A stretch of DNA of 64,000 bases, taken from NCBI RefSeq assembly GCF_041242975.1, contig NZ_CP162488.1:4702001-4766000 (forward strand), in the 5' to 3' direction. The translations under genes were made by a program, and so were the position numbers. Numbering within the stretch: position 1 is the first letter of the stretch; each line of letters begins with the position of its first letter. This DNA comes from Xanthomonas sp. DAR 35659. GTDB taxonomy: Bacteria; Pseudomonadota; Gammaproteobacteria; Xanthomonadales; Xanthomonadaceae. A model generated the notes under the pieces. The model was not told where the DNA came from and made no database searches. It saw nothing but the letters and a program-made list of their open reading frames with translations. Positions 38,799 through 47,777 of the stretch are shown here, in pieces.

Positions 38799-39494
38799 AT
38801 GAGCGTACGCACCCTGGCCGAGTTCCTGTCCACCTCGCGCGAGAAGGACGCGTCGGCCGACGCGTTCGAACTGGAAAGCCCGCATCTGCTGGAAGTGCGC
38901 CTGGACGGACTGGTCTGGGCCAAGGCCGGGGCGATGGTCGCGCGCAAGGGCGCGGTGAAGTTCACCCGCCAGGGGATGCTGGAACAGGGCCTGGGCAACC
39001 TGCTGAAGAAGGCGGTCAGCGGCGAAGGCATGCAGCTGATGAAGGTCGAGGGCCAGGGCCGCGTGTACCTGGCCGACGCCGGCAAGAAGATCACCTTGCT
39101 GCGCCTGGCCGGCGAGTCGATCTTCGTCAACGGCAACGACGTGCTGGCCATCGAGGCCGGCATCGACAGCCGGATCACCATGATGCGCAAGGTCGCCGGC
39201 ATGCTCTCCGGCGGCCTGTTCAACGTGCGCCTGAGCGGCCACGGCATCGTCGCCATCACCTCGCACTACGAACCGCTGACGCTGCCGGTGAATGCGCAGA
39301 CCGGCCCGGTGTTCACCGATCCCAATGCCACCGTCGCCTGGTCCGGTGGACTGACCCCGGAGATCGTCACCGACGTCAGCCTGGGCACGCTGCTCGGGCG
39401 CGGCTCGGGCGAGAGCATCCAGTTGCGCTTCGCCGGCGACGGCTGGGTGGTGGTGCAGCCGTACGAGGAAGTGGCGCTGCAAGCCCACAGTTGA
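38799..39494 (+). CDS. AIM24/TIGR00266-family protein
   Basis: The 231-residue protein has the beta-rich AIM24 fold pattern: LLEVRLDGLVWAKAGAMVARKG, GRVYLADAGKKITLLRL, ESIFVNGNDVLAIEAG and a closing DGWVVVQPYEEV strand. Bacterial members of this family have no firmly established function; the yeast homologue is a mitochondrial inner-membrane organiser. It is soluble with no signal. It lies 52 bp after the trehalase gene on the same strand. Confidence 0.85.
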   Translation: MSVRTLAEFLSTSREKDASADAFELESPHLLEVRLDGLVWAKAGAMVARKGAVKFTRQGMLEQGLGNLLKKAVSGEGMQLMKVEGQGRVYLADAGKKITLLRLAGESIFVNGNDVLAIEAGIDSRITMMRKVAGMLSGGLFNVRLSGHGIVAITSHYEPLTLPVNAQTGPVFTDPNATVAWSGGLTPEIVTDVSLGTLLGRGSGESIQLRFAGDGWVVVQPYEEVALQAHS

Positions 39495-39659
39495 ATCCGG
39501 TGCATCGCGACGGCGGCGAGCGCGTCGGCCTTCGGGCTGGCGCAGCGAGCGAGCGCGCGCGATCCACGCATGGATGCGTCGCGACATCGTGCGCCGGCGC
39601 TGCCCGCCATCGCCGGCCTGCCGAACACCCCACGGCGCGACAGCGCCCAGTCACCGCGG

Positions 39660-40433
39660 CTACTGCGCGGGCGTCTCGGCCTTGATGCCCATCGCCTCGC
39701 GGTAGCGCTGGTACAACGCCAGCACCTTGTCGATGTACTCGCGCGTCTCCGCGTACGGCGGCACCCCGCGGTAGCGCGCGACCGCGCCGATGCCGGCGTT
39801 GTAGGCGGCCGCGGCGAGGGTGCGGTCGCCCTGGTAGCGGTGCAGCAGCGCCTTCATGTAGCGCGCGCCGCCGGCGATCGACTGCTCGGCGGCGAACGGA
39901 TCGGCCACGCCGTATTCCTTCGCCACCTCCGGCATCAGCTGCATCACCCCTTGCGCGCCCTTCGGCGACACCGCCGTCGCATCGAAGCCGCTTTCGGCAT
40001 GCGCGATCGCGCGCAGCCAGGCATCGTCCACGCCGGTGGCGCGCGCGGCGGCGCGGAACTGCGCGGCGTGCGGCTTCAATTGCGGCTTGCCGACCTTGCC
40101 CAGCCCCGGATGCGCCGGCTCGCCCGGCGGCGTGACCGCGGTGAAGCGCAGGTAGGGACGCGAGCCGGGCAGGTTGCGGGTGGAGTACACCAGGCGCCCG
40201 TCCTGCTCGCGCTCGTACAGGGTGCCGCTGAACACGCCCATGTTGCCCCACGGATTGGGGGTGGCGATCGCGGCATCGTCGAGCTCCTTGGGCGTACAGC
40301 GCGAGCCCGGCTCCGGTGCGGTGGCCAGGCTGACCGTGCCGTCGCGCACGCAGCGGTACACCGTGCGCGCCTGCGCACCGGCGGCGACGCAGCAGCACAC
40401 CAGCAGGAGCGGCAGCGTTCGAAAAGCGGACAT
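39660..40433 (-). CDS. lytic transglycosylase, SLT domain
   Basis: The 257-residue protein has a signal peptide ending ARA near residue 22, a DUF4124-like N-terminal segment (TVYRCVRDGTVSLAT) and a C-terminal SLT goose-lysozyme-like domain. The catalytic glutamate lies in AIAHAESGFD, followed by SPKGAQGVMQLMP and LAAAAYNAGIGAV. It cleaves the glycan strand of peptidoglycan with formation of 1,6-anhydroMurNAc. It stands alone; such enzymes open the wall for envelope machines or recycle it. Confidence 0.92.
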   Translation of the reverse strand: MSAFRTLPLLLVCCCVAAGAQARTVYRCVRDGTVSLATAPEPGSRCTPKELDDAAIATPNPWGNMGVFSGTLYEREQDGRLVYSTRNLPGSRPYLRFTAVTPPGEPAHPGLGKVGKPQLKPHAAQFRAAARATGVDDAWLRAIAHAESGFDATAVSPKGAQGVMQLMPEVAKEYGVADPFAAEQSIAGGARYMKALLHRYQGDRTLAAAAYNAGIGAVARYRGVPPYAETREYIDKVLALYQRYREAMGIKAETPAQ

Positions 40434-40518
40434 TGGACGGGCGGTGGAACACGCGTGGCGAGGGCGCGCATCATCGCGCACCCGGCGTCGACGCAGGTGA
40501 GGACCCGGCACGCCCCCT

Positions 40519-40541
40519 GTCGGAGCGGCTTTAGCCGCGAC
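40519..40541 (+). repeat. 23-bp palindromic Xanthomonas repeat (variant)
   Basis: GTCGGAGCGGCTTTAGCCGCGAC differs at two positions from the exact form at 18544. The first change (A to C) breaks the GTAGG start; the second (C to T) lies in the middle. Confidence 0.8.
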
Positions 40542-40592
40542 AGATCCCATCCACCGCCACGACCGCTGCGCCAGGCACCCATCCGCTGTTTC

Positions 40593-41585
40593 CTACGGCG
40601 CGCACGCCGCCAGCTTCCGATCCGCGTACCACAGCGCGCGCCGCGCCAGGTCGTAGGCACTGTCGGCGGCGCGCGGCAGCGTCTGCTGCGCCTGGATCGG
40701 ATCGGCGCCGTGGGCCATGGCGTTCTCCGCCCGTTGCAGCGCGTCCAGATTGTCGAGCACCGGCTGCAGCAGAACCCGGCGCTGCGCCGCCGGGCAGGCG
40801 GCGCGGCGCTGCTCCAGTTCGCCGATCGCCTTGCGGATGCGGCGGCTGGCCTCGCCCTCCAGCCCCGGCGCCTTCTCGAAGGCGATCGGCGCGGCCTTGT
40901 AGGCGTCGCCGGTCGCCTCGCTGCCGAGATCGCCGGGGCGTTCGTGCAGGCCAGGATTGAAGCGCACGTCCGGCGGCGGCCGCGCCACCGCCGGCTGGTG
41001 CTTGCTCTTGGGCAGCAGCTTCTTCATCGCGTTGCCGATGCCCTGCACCGCCACGTCGCCGAGGCTGCCATCGCTGGCCCAGTCCTTGTCGAAGCGGGTG
41101 CGCCGGTAGTCGATCGGATTGGGGCGCTCGAACACGCGCTTGGCCTTGGCCAGGTCGCGCGGGTTGGTGGTGCCCGGCGGAGTGCCCTGCGCTTCGGCGA
41201 ACGGGTCCACCGCCACGCCGTCCGGCAAGCGCGCGCGGCCATCGTCGGCGTACAGCGTGGCGGCCGGCGCGGGAGTGGCCGCGGCGGCACGGGCCGTGGG
41301 CGGCGGCAGCGCCCGTGCCGCGGGTGCCGGGCGGACAGCGGCGGGCGCACGCCGCGACGGCGGCGGCGCGGTGGGCGGCGGCGGCGATGGCGCGGCGGCC
41401 GGGCGCGGCACGAACACCAGCCGCAACGCGTCCTGTGTCCGCGGCGTGGGCAGCGGCGGCGCGATCATCAGCAAGCGGCCCAGCAGCAGCAGGATCAGCA
41501 CGCTGGTGGCCGCCGCGCCGAGGTGCAGCAGCCGGTCTTGCGCAGGCGCGGATGTCACGGTGAGCGGGATTCCATAGCGAGGCAT
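40593..41585 (-). CDS. single-span anchored protein, unknown function
   Basis: The 330-residue protein has one N-terminal membrane span (about 21-41), a long proline- and alanine-rich stretch (about residues 55-110) and a charged C-terminal half with ERPNPIDYRRTRFDKDWASD and RIRKAIGELEQRRAACP. The layout (short cytoplasmic tail, single span, Pro-rich periplasmic arm) resembles TonB- or Tol-like envelope-spanning proteins, but the C-terminal domain does not match a family I know. It follows the lytic transglycosylase gene in reverse order. Confidence 0.7.
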   Translation of the reverse strand: MPRYGIPLTVTSAPAQDRLLHLGAAATSVLILLLLGRLLMIAPPLPTPRTQDALRLVFVPRPAAAPSPPPPTAPPPSRRAPAAVRPAPAARALPPPTARAAAATPAPAATLYADDGRARLPDGVAVDPFAEAQGTPPGTTNPRDLAKAKRVFERPNPIDYRRTRFDKDWASDGSLGDVAVQGIGNAMKKLLPKSKHQPAVARPPPDVRFNPGLHERPGDLGSEATGDAYKAAPIAFEKAPGLEGEASRRIRKAIGELEQRRAACPAAQRRVLLQPVLDNLDALQRAENAMAHGADPIQAQQTLPRAADSAYDLARRALWYADRKLAACAP

Positions 41586-41832
41586 GCGTCCACCGGAGGA
41601 GTGTCTCCGGACCGTGCCATGGTGCCCCGAGTTCCTGTGTCCGGGCATGTCCGCCGCTGTCGGCACGGCCATGTCCTGCCATCGGCGGTCGCCTTGCCGG
41701 GCGCAAACCCCTGTCGCGCCTCGCGCTGCGGCGCGCGCGGGGGAAACCGGCTAAGGTGGCGCGCGCCGCCGCCGCGACAGCCGGCGTACAGCCAGCGCGC
41801 GCCGGCACCCGAACTTTCCAATGGAGACCGCA

Positions 41833-42612
41833 ATGATCCGATGGCTGGGCGCCTGCCTGCTGAGCGCCGCCGCGGCGCTGCCCGCGACCGCCGCGCCCTC
41901 GCACCTGGACGCCATCGTGCAGCGCGGCGCGCTGCGCGTGTGCACCACCGGCGACTACCCGCCGCACAGCCTGCTGCGCGCTGACGGCCGCTACGAAGGC
42001 ATCGACATCACCCTGGCGCAGTCGCTGGCGGCCAGCCTGCAGGTCCCGGTGCAATGGGTGCCCACGCGCTGGCCGACCCTGCTGCCGGACCTGCTCGCCG
42101 AGCGCTGCGACATCGCCGTCGGCGGCATCTCGGTGTCGCTGGCGCGGCAACGCCAGGCCTGGTTCAGTGCGGTGCTGGAGGTGGACGGCAAGATCCCGCT
42201 GGTGCGCTGCGCCGACCAGGCACGCTATCGCGACGTCGCCCAGATCGACCGTGCCGAGGTGCGGGTGATCGAGCCGCGCGGCGGCACCAACGAGGCGTTC
42301 GCCCGTCGTGAACTGCCGCGGGCGTGGCTGATCCTGTCCGACGACAACACCGCGATCTTCCGCGAACTGGCCGAAGGCCGGGCCGACGTGATGATCACGG
42401 ACGCCTCCGAAGCGCGCTTCCAGCAGCGCCGCGTGCCCGGCCTGTGCGCGCTGCGCCCGCAGCAGCCGCTGCAATACAGCGAGAAGGCGTTCCTGCTGCC
42501 GCGCGACGACGTGGCCTGGAAGGCCTACGTGGACCAGTGGCTGCACCTGAGCAAGGCCAGCGGCGAGTACCGCAGGGCGCAGGTGCCATGGCTTGGAGAG
42601 GATGCGGACTAG
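41833..42612 (+). CDS. pheC: exported cyclohexadienyl dehydratase (PheC-like)
   Basis: The 259-residue protein resembles Pseudomonas aeruginosa PheC across its length: signal peptide, LRVCTTGDYPPHSLLRADG, EGIDITLAQSLA, VPTRWPTLLPDL, GGISVSLARQRQAWFS, PRGGTNEAFARREL and KAYVDQWLHL. PheC has a type II periplasmic solute-binding fold and converts prephenate to phenylpyruvate and arogenate to phenylalanine in the periplasm. I prefer the start at 41833, which has GGAG five bases ahead; 41821 is possible. A plain amino-acid-binding protein is the alternative. Confidence 0.82.
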   Translation: MIRWLGACLLSAAAALPATAAPSHLDAIVQRGALRVCTTGDYPPHSLLRADGRYEGIDITLAQSLAASLQVPVQWVPTRWPTLLPDLLAERCDIAVGGISVSLARQRQAWFSAVLEVDGKIPLVRCADQARYRDVAQIDRAEVRVIEPRGGTNEAFARRELPRAWLILSDDNTAIFRELAEGRADVMITDASEARFQQRRVPGLCALRPQQPLQYSEKAFLLPRDDVAWKAYVDQWLHLSKASGEYRRAQVPWLGEDAD

Positions 42613-42754
42613 CCTCGAGCCTTATCGTTGGCGGCAGCATTACGCACTACTTGCCCACCACGCCCGCGAAGGCGAAAGGCCAACGACCAGGCGCTATGCT
42701 GGCAAAGCCGGAGGCGACCGCCGCGGCGGAAATGCGACATGACAAGGGGACCTC

Positions 42755-43225
42755 ATGAAGAACGGATGGAGCGCGCTCGCGTTGGTGGGCGTCATGCTGA
42801 TAGCCGGATGTTCGACCAATAGCGTGGTGCGGCAGACCTACAAGGCGACAGCGCCTGAGACCTACTGGTACCAGATCAAGGGGAACGAAGACACCGACGC
42901 GGACAGCCTGGGCATGTTCCAGCGCCAACTCGACGAAAAGCTCGGCGAGGCGCACTTGCGTGGCAGCGAAGGCGATGCCAGAGCACGCAAGATGACAATC
43001 ATCATCGAGCACTACTACATGCGCAGCAACGGCGCGCGTTTCTGGGCTGGCATCATGGCTGGGCGCGACAAGATCAAGAGCAGGGTTGAAGTCGCCGGTG
43101 AAGATGGCAAGACGGCGGCGCGTTTCGACGTCGAATCGACCAATACCAGCGCCTGGGGCACCTCCGAGGGCTTGGTTGGTCGCCATGCTGAAGAAATCGT
43201 CGAGCGGCTCAAGCAGTTGCAGTAA
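42755..43225 (+). CDS. DUF4410-like lipoprotein
   Basis: The 156-residue protein has a lipoprotein signal with LIAGCST. Its body shows MTIIIEHYYMRSNGARFWAG and IKSRVEVAGEDGKTAARFDVES, a pattern seen in DUF4410-type small lipoproteins, followed by the closing helix HAEEIVERLKQL. The function is unknown. Lower GC content than the surroundings, and the mobile-element remains just after it, suggest this part of the window has been rearranged. Confidence 0.75.
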   Translation: MKNGWSALALVGVMLIAGCSTNSVVRQTYKATAPETYWYQIKGNEDTDADSLGMFQRQLDEKLGEAHLRGSEGDARARKMTIIIEHYYMRSNGARFWAGIMAGRDKIKSRVEVAGEDGKTAARFDVESTNTSAWGTSEGLVGRHAEEIVERLKQLQ

Positions 43226-43321
43226 GCACGGCGATCGGCATTCTGTGGAGGTACAACTGACGTCTTCCGTAAGCGATGGTTGGCCAGAACATGCCATCAG
43301 AATGGCACAAGCCAGCGCAGC

Positions 43322-43491
43322 GTTGTGGGAGCGACTTCAGGACACCTCTAATAACCTCGATTTCGAGAAATGCGCCAAGCGCATCCGTCACTTGCGAGTG
43401 ATTAGGCGTAACTTCTGCGGGTTATTAGAGGGGCCCTTCAGTCGCGACGGGCGTTACCGGTAACGCCCGTCGCGACTGAAGTCGCTCCTAC
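43322..43491. repeat. long palindromic repeat interrupted by a MITE-like insertion
   Basis: The left arm (TGGGAGCGACTTCAG at 43326-43340, continuing TCGCGACGGGCGTTACC at 43442-43458) pairs with the right arm 43459-43491. Without the 95-bp insert plus one CTTCAG copy the arms form a nearly perfect inverted repeat of about 32 bp. The right arm contains the variant GTCGCGACTGAAGTCGCTCC at 43469. Confidence 0.75.
43341..43435. mobile_element. 95-bp MITE-like element
   Basis: The element has perfect 12-bp terminal-type inverted repeats, CCTCTAATAACC (43345-43356) and GGTTATTAGAGG (43420-43431). It is flanked by CTTCAG at 43335-43340 and again at 43436-43441, which fits a 6-bp target duplication. 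It encodes nothing and is AT-richer than its surroundings. The TIR resembles IS ends, so an IS relative elsewhere in the genome could have mobilised it. Confidence 0.65.
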
Positions 43492-43567
43492 AAGAATAGA
43501 GACCTTGCGCGTCGAGCGCATCCCTGCAGGCCGACTCCGCCGCAGTCTTGCATGCGGACCCGCTCGC

Positions 43568-45664
43568 CTACTCCAACGTCACCCGCAGATCGCGATTGGC
43601 CATGGCCTGGTTGCCGCTGTAGTCGCGCGCGGTGATGCGGATCAGGTAGTCGCCGGCGGGCAGCGCGTCCGGCTGCCACAGGCCTTCGGCGATGCGGCCG
43701 TCGCGCACCGTGTTGGTCACCACGTAGCGGAAGCGGGTGCTGGCGCTGCCGTGCACGGTGATGCCGCTGTCGGCCGCGTAGGCCACCTTCACCGCGTCCG
43801 GGTCCGCGGGCATGCGGTCGAACACGATGCTCGGCCGCGCCGGCGCGGCGCCAGGCAGGGGCCGGCCTTGCGCGTCGAGGACCTCGTAGCCCAGCGCATA
43901 CAGCCCAAGGCGCCGCCGCGGCAGGTTGCGGTCCACCTGGTCCCAGGCCTCGACCACGATCTGCACGCCACCGCTGCCGCGCGCCAGCCGCACGTGTCCG
44001 TTCTTGGCCGGCAACGGCGCGCCGCCGGCATCGCGTACCTCGATGCGCTGGATCTGCGGCGGGTAATGATCGGCGTAATCGCGAAAGCCCAGCGCCACCG
44101 CGTTGCGCTCGAAGCCGCGGGCGCCGACGCTCAGATGCACGTGCGCCATCGCGTTGATCGTGCCCAGCGCGTCGCCGGCGGCGAAGCGGGTGCCGCGCAG
44201 CACACGCACCCGCTCCGGCGCGCCGCTGGCATCGGCAAGCAGGTGGAAGCGCTGCGGATCCAGCGGCGCGCCCTGCGCGGTGCGGCCGACGCGCATGTGG
44301 ATGTAGCCGAGCTGGTCCAGCGCCAGCCCCTCGCCGAGTTTGCCCAGCGCCCAGGTCGCATTGGCGCTGGCGACCTTGGCGTCGGCGATGGCGTAGACCG
44401 TCTGGCCGACGTCGCCGCGAATGTCCAGGCCGGCATGCAGGTGGTCGCGGCTCTCGCCCTGGTAGTTGCCGCGCACCTCGCCGAGCGTGCCGACCACCTC
44501 GTGCCAGCCGTCCTGCGGGCGCAACGGCCAGCGGCCGCCGGTGGCCGGCAGCGGTTGCGCGGCAGCGGGCCCGATCACCGGCGGCGCGGTGGCGGCAGCG
44601 GCCTGCGGCGTGGTCGGCACCAGCCGGTGGATGCGGGCGCTGCCGGCATCGGTGAGGTAGACCGCTCCATCGGCGGCGACGGCGACGCCGGCCGCGCGTG
44701 CCAGGCGGGTATCGCTGCGCTCGCCGGACAGTACCAGCACGTGCCCGGTCGCGGTGACCTGCAGCACGCGGCCATCGTCGCTGCCGACATAGCCATGCCC
44801 GTCGAAGGTGAGCGCCAGGCTCAGCGGTCGCGCCAGCGGCGACGCATCGCTGCCGCCGGCCAGGGTGACGACGCGTCCATCCGGCAGCAATTGGCGGATC
44901 GCATCGTTGCGCAGGTCGGCGATCCACAGCACGCCGGCGCGATCGACCTTCAGATCGGTCGGCGTGTCGAAGCGCGCGTCCGCGCCCGCGCCGTCGGCGT
45001 AACCCGGTCGCTCGCCGCCGGCGAGCGTGCGAACCTGGCCGTCGCGGTCGATCACGCGGATGCGATCGTTGTAGGTGTCGGCGACGTACACCCGCCCCTG
45101 CGCATCCACCGCCACGCCCATCGGGCCGTTGAAGCGCGCCAGCGCGGCCGGACCGTCGCGGAAACCGGCGACGCCGTCGCCGGCCAGCGTCGTCACCACG
45201 CCCTGCGCGGTGAGCATGCGGATCGCGTGATTGCCGGTATCGGCGATGTACAGCGTGCCCGCCGCGTCGACGGCGATGCCCGACGGCGTGGCGAACCGCG
45301 CGGCGCCGGCGACGCCATCGGCGAAGCCTTCGGCACCGCCTGCGAGCGTGGAGACCGTGCCGTCGCGACCGATACGGCGGATGCGGTTGTTGTCGCCGGC
45401 GTCGGCGACGTACAGCACGCCATGCGCATCCACGGCCAGGCCATAGGGGTCGGCGAAGCGCGCGCGTGGCGCGGCGCCATCGGCCAAGCCGCGCACGCCG
45501 TCGCCGGCCACCCATTGCAACTGCGCCAACCAGCCCAGCGGTGTCGCCGCGCGCGCATCGGAGGCCGGCGCCAGTGCGGCGCGTTCGCTTCGCCACAGGA
45601 GCAGGCCCGCCAGCACGGCAAGCGCCAGCAGCAACAAAAGCAGCCACACTCCGGTCCGTCTCAT
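43568..45664 (-). CDS. NHL beta-propeller / M23-like peptidase protein
   Basis: The 698-residue membrane-anchored protein has one N-terminal span (about 8-24), an NHL-type beta-propeller (about 50-370) with repeats such as DPYGLAVDAHGVLYVADAGDNN and LAGGxxG, and a C-terminal M23/LytM-like domain. The metal ligands are suggested by HLHAGLDIRG and HVHLSVG. An immunoglobulin-like tail follows. M23 enzymes cut peptidoglycan cross-links, but some are inactive regulators. The propeller may bind a partner or the cell wall. I know no close characterised relative. Confidence 0.78.
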   Translation of the reverse strand: MRRTGVWLLLLLLALAVLAGLLLWRSERAALAPASDARAATPLGWLAQLQWVAGDGVRGLADGAAPRARFADPYGLAVDAHGVLYVADAGDNNRIRRIGRDGTVSTLAGGAEGFADGVAGAARFATPSGIAVDAAGTLYIADTGNHAIRMLTAQGVVTTLAGDGVAGFRDGPAALARFNGPMGVAVDAQGRVYVADTYNDRIRVIDRDGQVRTLAGGERPGYADGAGADARFDTPTDLKVDRAGVLWIADLRNDAIRQLLPDGRVVTLAGGSDASPLARPLSLALTFDGHGYVGSDDGRVLQVTATGHVLVLSGERSDTRLARAAGVAVAADGAVYLTDAGSARIHRLVPTTPQAAAATAPPVIGPAAAQPLPATGGRWPLRPQDGWHEVVGTLGEVRGNYQGESRDHLHAGLDIRGDVGQTVYAIADAKVASANATWALGKLGEGLALDQLGYIHMRVGRTAQGAPLDPQRFHLLADASGAPERVRVLRGTRFAAGDALGTINAMAHVHLSVGARGFERNAVALGFRDYADHYPPQIQRIEVRDAGGAPLPAKNGHVRLARGSGGVQIVVEAWDQVDRNLPRRRLGLYALGYEVLDAQGRPLPGAAPARPSIVFDRMPADPDAVKVAYAADSGITVHGSASTRFRYVVTNTVRDGRIAEGLWQPDALPAGDYLIRITARDYSGNQAMANRDLRVTLE

Positions 45665-45750
45665 GCCCTACCCACGCGCCGAATGGTCAGGCACCTTAGA
45701 CAAAGCGCGCGGCGCAGGGAAGCGCGGAGCTTCCGCGGCGACGCTGCAAG

Positions 45751-45963
45751 CCCCTCTCCCGTCGGGAGAGGGGTTGGGGTGAGGGTCCGGCGCGAAAGCG
45801 ACTCGCATAGTTTGGGTGCGCGAGGCTTCGCCCGTACCCTCATCCGCCCCTGCGGGGCACCTTCCCCCGAAAAGGGGGCCATGGTCCCGAGGGGAGAAGG
45901 AACAGCATGAGCCCCTCTCCCACCGGGAGAGGGGTTGGGGTGAGGGTCCGGCGCGAAAGCGAC
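45751..45963. repeat. composite intergenic repeat with 52-bp direct copies
   Basis: The units 45751-45802 and 45912-45963 are near-identical direct copies (CCCCTCTCCC(G/A)..GGGAGAGGGGTTGGGG, ending CGCGAAAGCGAC). Between them, 45832-45878 contains CCCTCATCCGCCCCTGCGGG, the inverted relative of the unit at 9588-9638. The whole 311-bp gap between two minus-strand genes is otherwise empty. Confidence 0.8.
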
Positions 45964-45975
45964 GCGCGGAGTCCG

Positions 45976-46527
45976 CTACGCGCCGTCCGGAAACGCGATG
46001 AACGCCACCGGCACCCGCGCCGTCAGCCAGACGCCGTTGTCGGCGCGATAGAACAGATGCCCGACCTCGGCCAGGGCCTGCGCGCGCACCGTCAGCACGA
46101 CCGCCTGCCCGTAGCGCTGGCCGACCTGCAACGCCGTGTCGGGCGACGCGCTCAGGTGCACGTGCTGGCGCTGACCCGGCAACAGTCCATCGCGACGGAT
46201 CGCGTCCAGGAAGCGAGTCGCCGTGCCGTGGTACAGCTGCGGCGGCGGCACGGCCGGTGCCAGGCCCAGATCCACGGGCAACGAATGTCCCTGATTGGCG
46301 CGGATGCGCAGGCCATCGGCACTGAGCGCGAAGCGCTGCTTGTCGCTCCGCGCCACCACGCGCTGCAGTTGCGCGCGGCTCAACGGCCGGACGGGCCGCG
46401 CCAGTTCCAGCAGCGTGTCGATCGCCGCCCAGCCCTGTGCGTCGAGGTGCAGCCCGATCGCCTGCGGCTGGTGCCGCAGCACCCAACTGAGGAACCTGCT
46501 CGCCTCCTCGTCGGAACACTCCATCAT
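45976..46527 (-). CDS. kptA: RNA 2'-phosphotransferase Tpt1/KptA
   Basis: The 183-residue protein has the KptA N-terminal winged-helix ([12 protein letters not shown] with R18, H19) and C-terminal ADP-ribosyltransferase-like domain. The substrate-binding motifs [10 protein letters not shown] (R76), LYHGT (H100) and [11 protein letters not shown] are present. In fungi it removes the 2'-phosphate from spliced tRNA using NAD. Bacteria lack that splicing pathway, so its natural substrate (perhaps 2'-phosphorylated RNA from repair or damage) is unresolved. It is separated by 51 bp from the AraC gene on the same strand. Confidence 0.9.
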   Translation of the reverse strand: MMECSDEEASRFLSWVLRHQPQAIGLHLDAQGWAAIDTLLELARPVRPLSRAQLQRVVARSDKQRFALSADGLRIRANQGHSLPVDLGLAPAVPPPQLYHGTATRFLDAIRRDGLLPGQRQHVHLSASPDTALQVGQRYGQAVVLTVRAQALAEVGHLFYRADNGVWLTARVPVAFIAFPDGA

Positions 46528-46578
46528 GGTGACCTGCGCGTGTCCTCGGGCAGGCGACGATAGAGCACGCCTGCGCGG

Positions 46579-47478
46579 TCAGCCAGCCAGGCCGAGCTGC
46601 TCGGCCAGGTCGTTGCGCGGCGAACGGCCGTACAGGCGGCTGTATTCCCGGCTGAACTGCGAGGGACTCTGGTAGCCGACGCGGTAGCCCGCCGAGCCCA
46701 CGTCCATGCGCTCCACCACCATCAGCCGGCGCGCTTCGCGCAGGCGCAGCTGCTTCTGGTACTGCAGCGGGGTCATCGCGGTCACCGCGTTGAAGTGGTG
46801 GTGCAGCGACGAGGCGCTCATGTTGACCCGCCGCGCCAGGTCCTCGATGCGCAGGGGTTCGGCGTAGTGCTGGCGCAGCCAGGCGATCGCCTTGGCGATG
46901 CGGTTGCTGGGGCTGTCCTCCTGGGCGATGCGCAGCAGGTTGGGCCCGCACGGACCGGTGAGCAGGCGGTACAGAATCTCCTGCTCGATCAGCGGCGCCA
47001 TCGCCGGGATCTCGTCGGGGCGCTCCAGCAGCCGCAGCAGGCGCAGCGTGGCGTCCAGCAGCTCCGGGCCGGCGGTGTTGACCGAGACGCTGCGCACGCA
47101 ATCGGCACTGGCCTGCGCCGGCAGCGGAATGCGTTCGAGCAGGTCGCGCAGCCGGTCCGGCCGGATCGCCATGCCCAGGCCGAGCAGCGGCCGCTCCGGA
47201 CTGGCCTGGGTGATCCGCGACACCACCGGCAGGTCCAGCGCCACCAGCAGATAGTTGCCGACGCCGTAGCGGTACTCCTCCGCGCCCAGGCTCAGGCACT
47301 TCTCGCCCTGCACCACCAGCGCGAAGCACGGCCATTGCGCGGTGTGGTTCTTGGGCGACGGCGCGGTGCGGTGCGAGCAGTGCAGCCCCTCGATGGCGGT
47401 GTCGCCGTCGCCGTCGGGAACGGTCGATCGGGCAATCAGGGTGGCCATTTCGTGATAGCGGTCGGCAAGCGCGGTCAT
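46579..47478 (-). CDS. AraC-family transcriptional regulator
   Basis: The 299-residue protein has an AraC_N-type N-terminal domain (LVVQGEKCLSLGAEEYRYG) and a C-terminal double helix-turn-helix (IEDLARRVNMSASSLHHHFN and VGYQSPSQFSREYSRLYG). Members of this subgroup (such as YqhC) commonly activate aldo/keto reductases or alcohol dehydrogenases. A 67-bp element close to this gene's start recurs upstream of the aldo/keto reductase at 356. Autoregulation plus control of the reductase is my inference. Confidence 0.88.
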   Translation of the reverse strand: MTALADRYHEMATLIARSTVPDGDGDTAIEGLHCSHRTAPSPKNHTAQWPCFALVVQGEKCLSLGAEEYRYGVGNYLLVALDLPVVSRITQASPERPLLGLGMAIRPDRLRDLLERIPLPAQASADCVRSVSVNTAGPELLDATLRLLRLLERPDEIPAMAPLIEQEILYRLLTGPCGPNLLRIAQEDSPSNRIAKAIAWLRQHYAEPLRIEDLARRVNMSASSLHHHFNAVTAMTPLQYQKQLRLREARRLMVVERMDVGSAGYRVGYQSPSQFSREYSRLYGRSPRNDLAEQLGLAG

Positions 47479-47559
47479 CGGCGTGGGACGCAGCGGCGGG
47501 CAATCGAGGGAAGCACAGCTTGCCTGATGCTGCGCCGGGACGGGCGCGGCCGCGCGACG

Positions 47560-47626
47560 GTTTGCAGGATCGGACAAGAATTCCGTGGAATCGCGATAAC
47601 GCGCCGCGGCGCCGCGCTCGCATCCT
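47560..47626. promoter_or_regulatory. second copy of the conserved 67-bp element
   Basis: This copy ends 151 bp before the small plus-strand gene and lies 82 bp from the start of the divergent AraC gene. It is 57/67 identical to 213-279. The most constant blocks are GTTTGCAGGATCGGACAAG and TCGCGATAACGC, separated by a variable 12-bp spacer. Confidence 0.6.
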
Positions 47627-47777
47627 GTCACGGCTGGATCCCCCGCCGCGTCTTCGGAGTGTCCCATGCCCATGCCGTCCCCCTCCCCCGTCCCCAACGC
47701 GCCGCGCGCCATCGCGCTGCCATGCCGTTGCCCTTCCTCCGCCCGCGCCCTCGCGCGCACAACGCAGGATTGACTCG

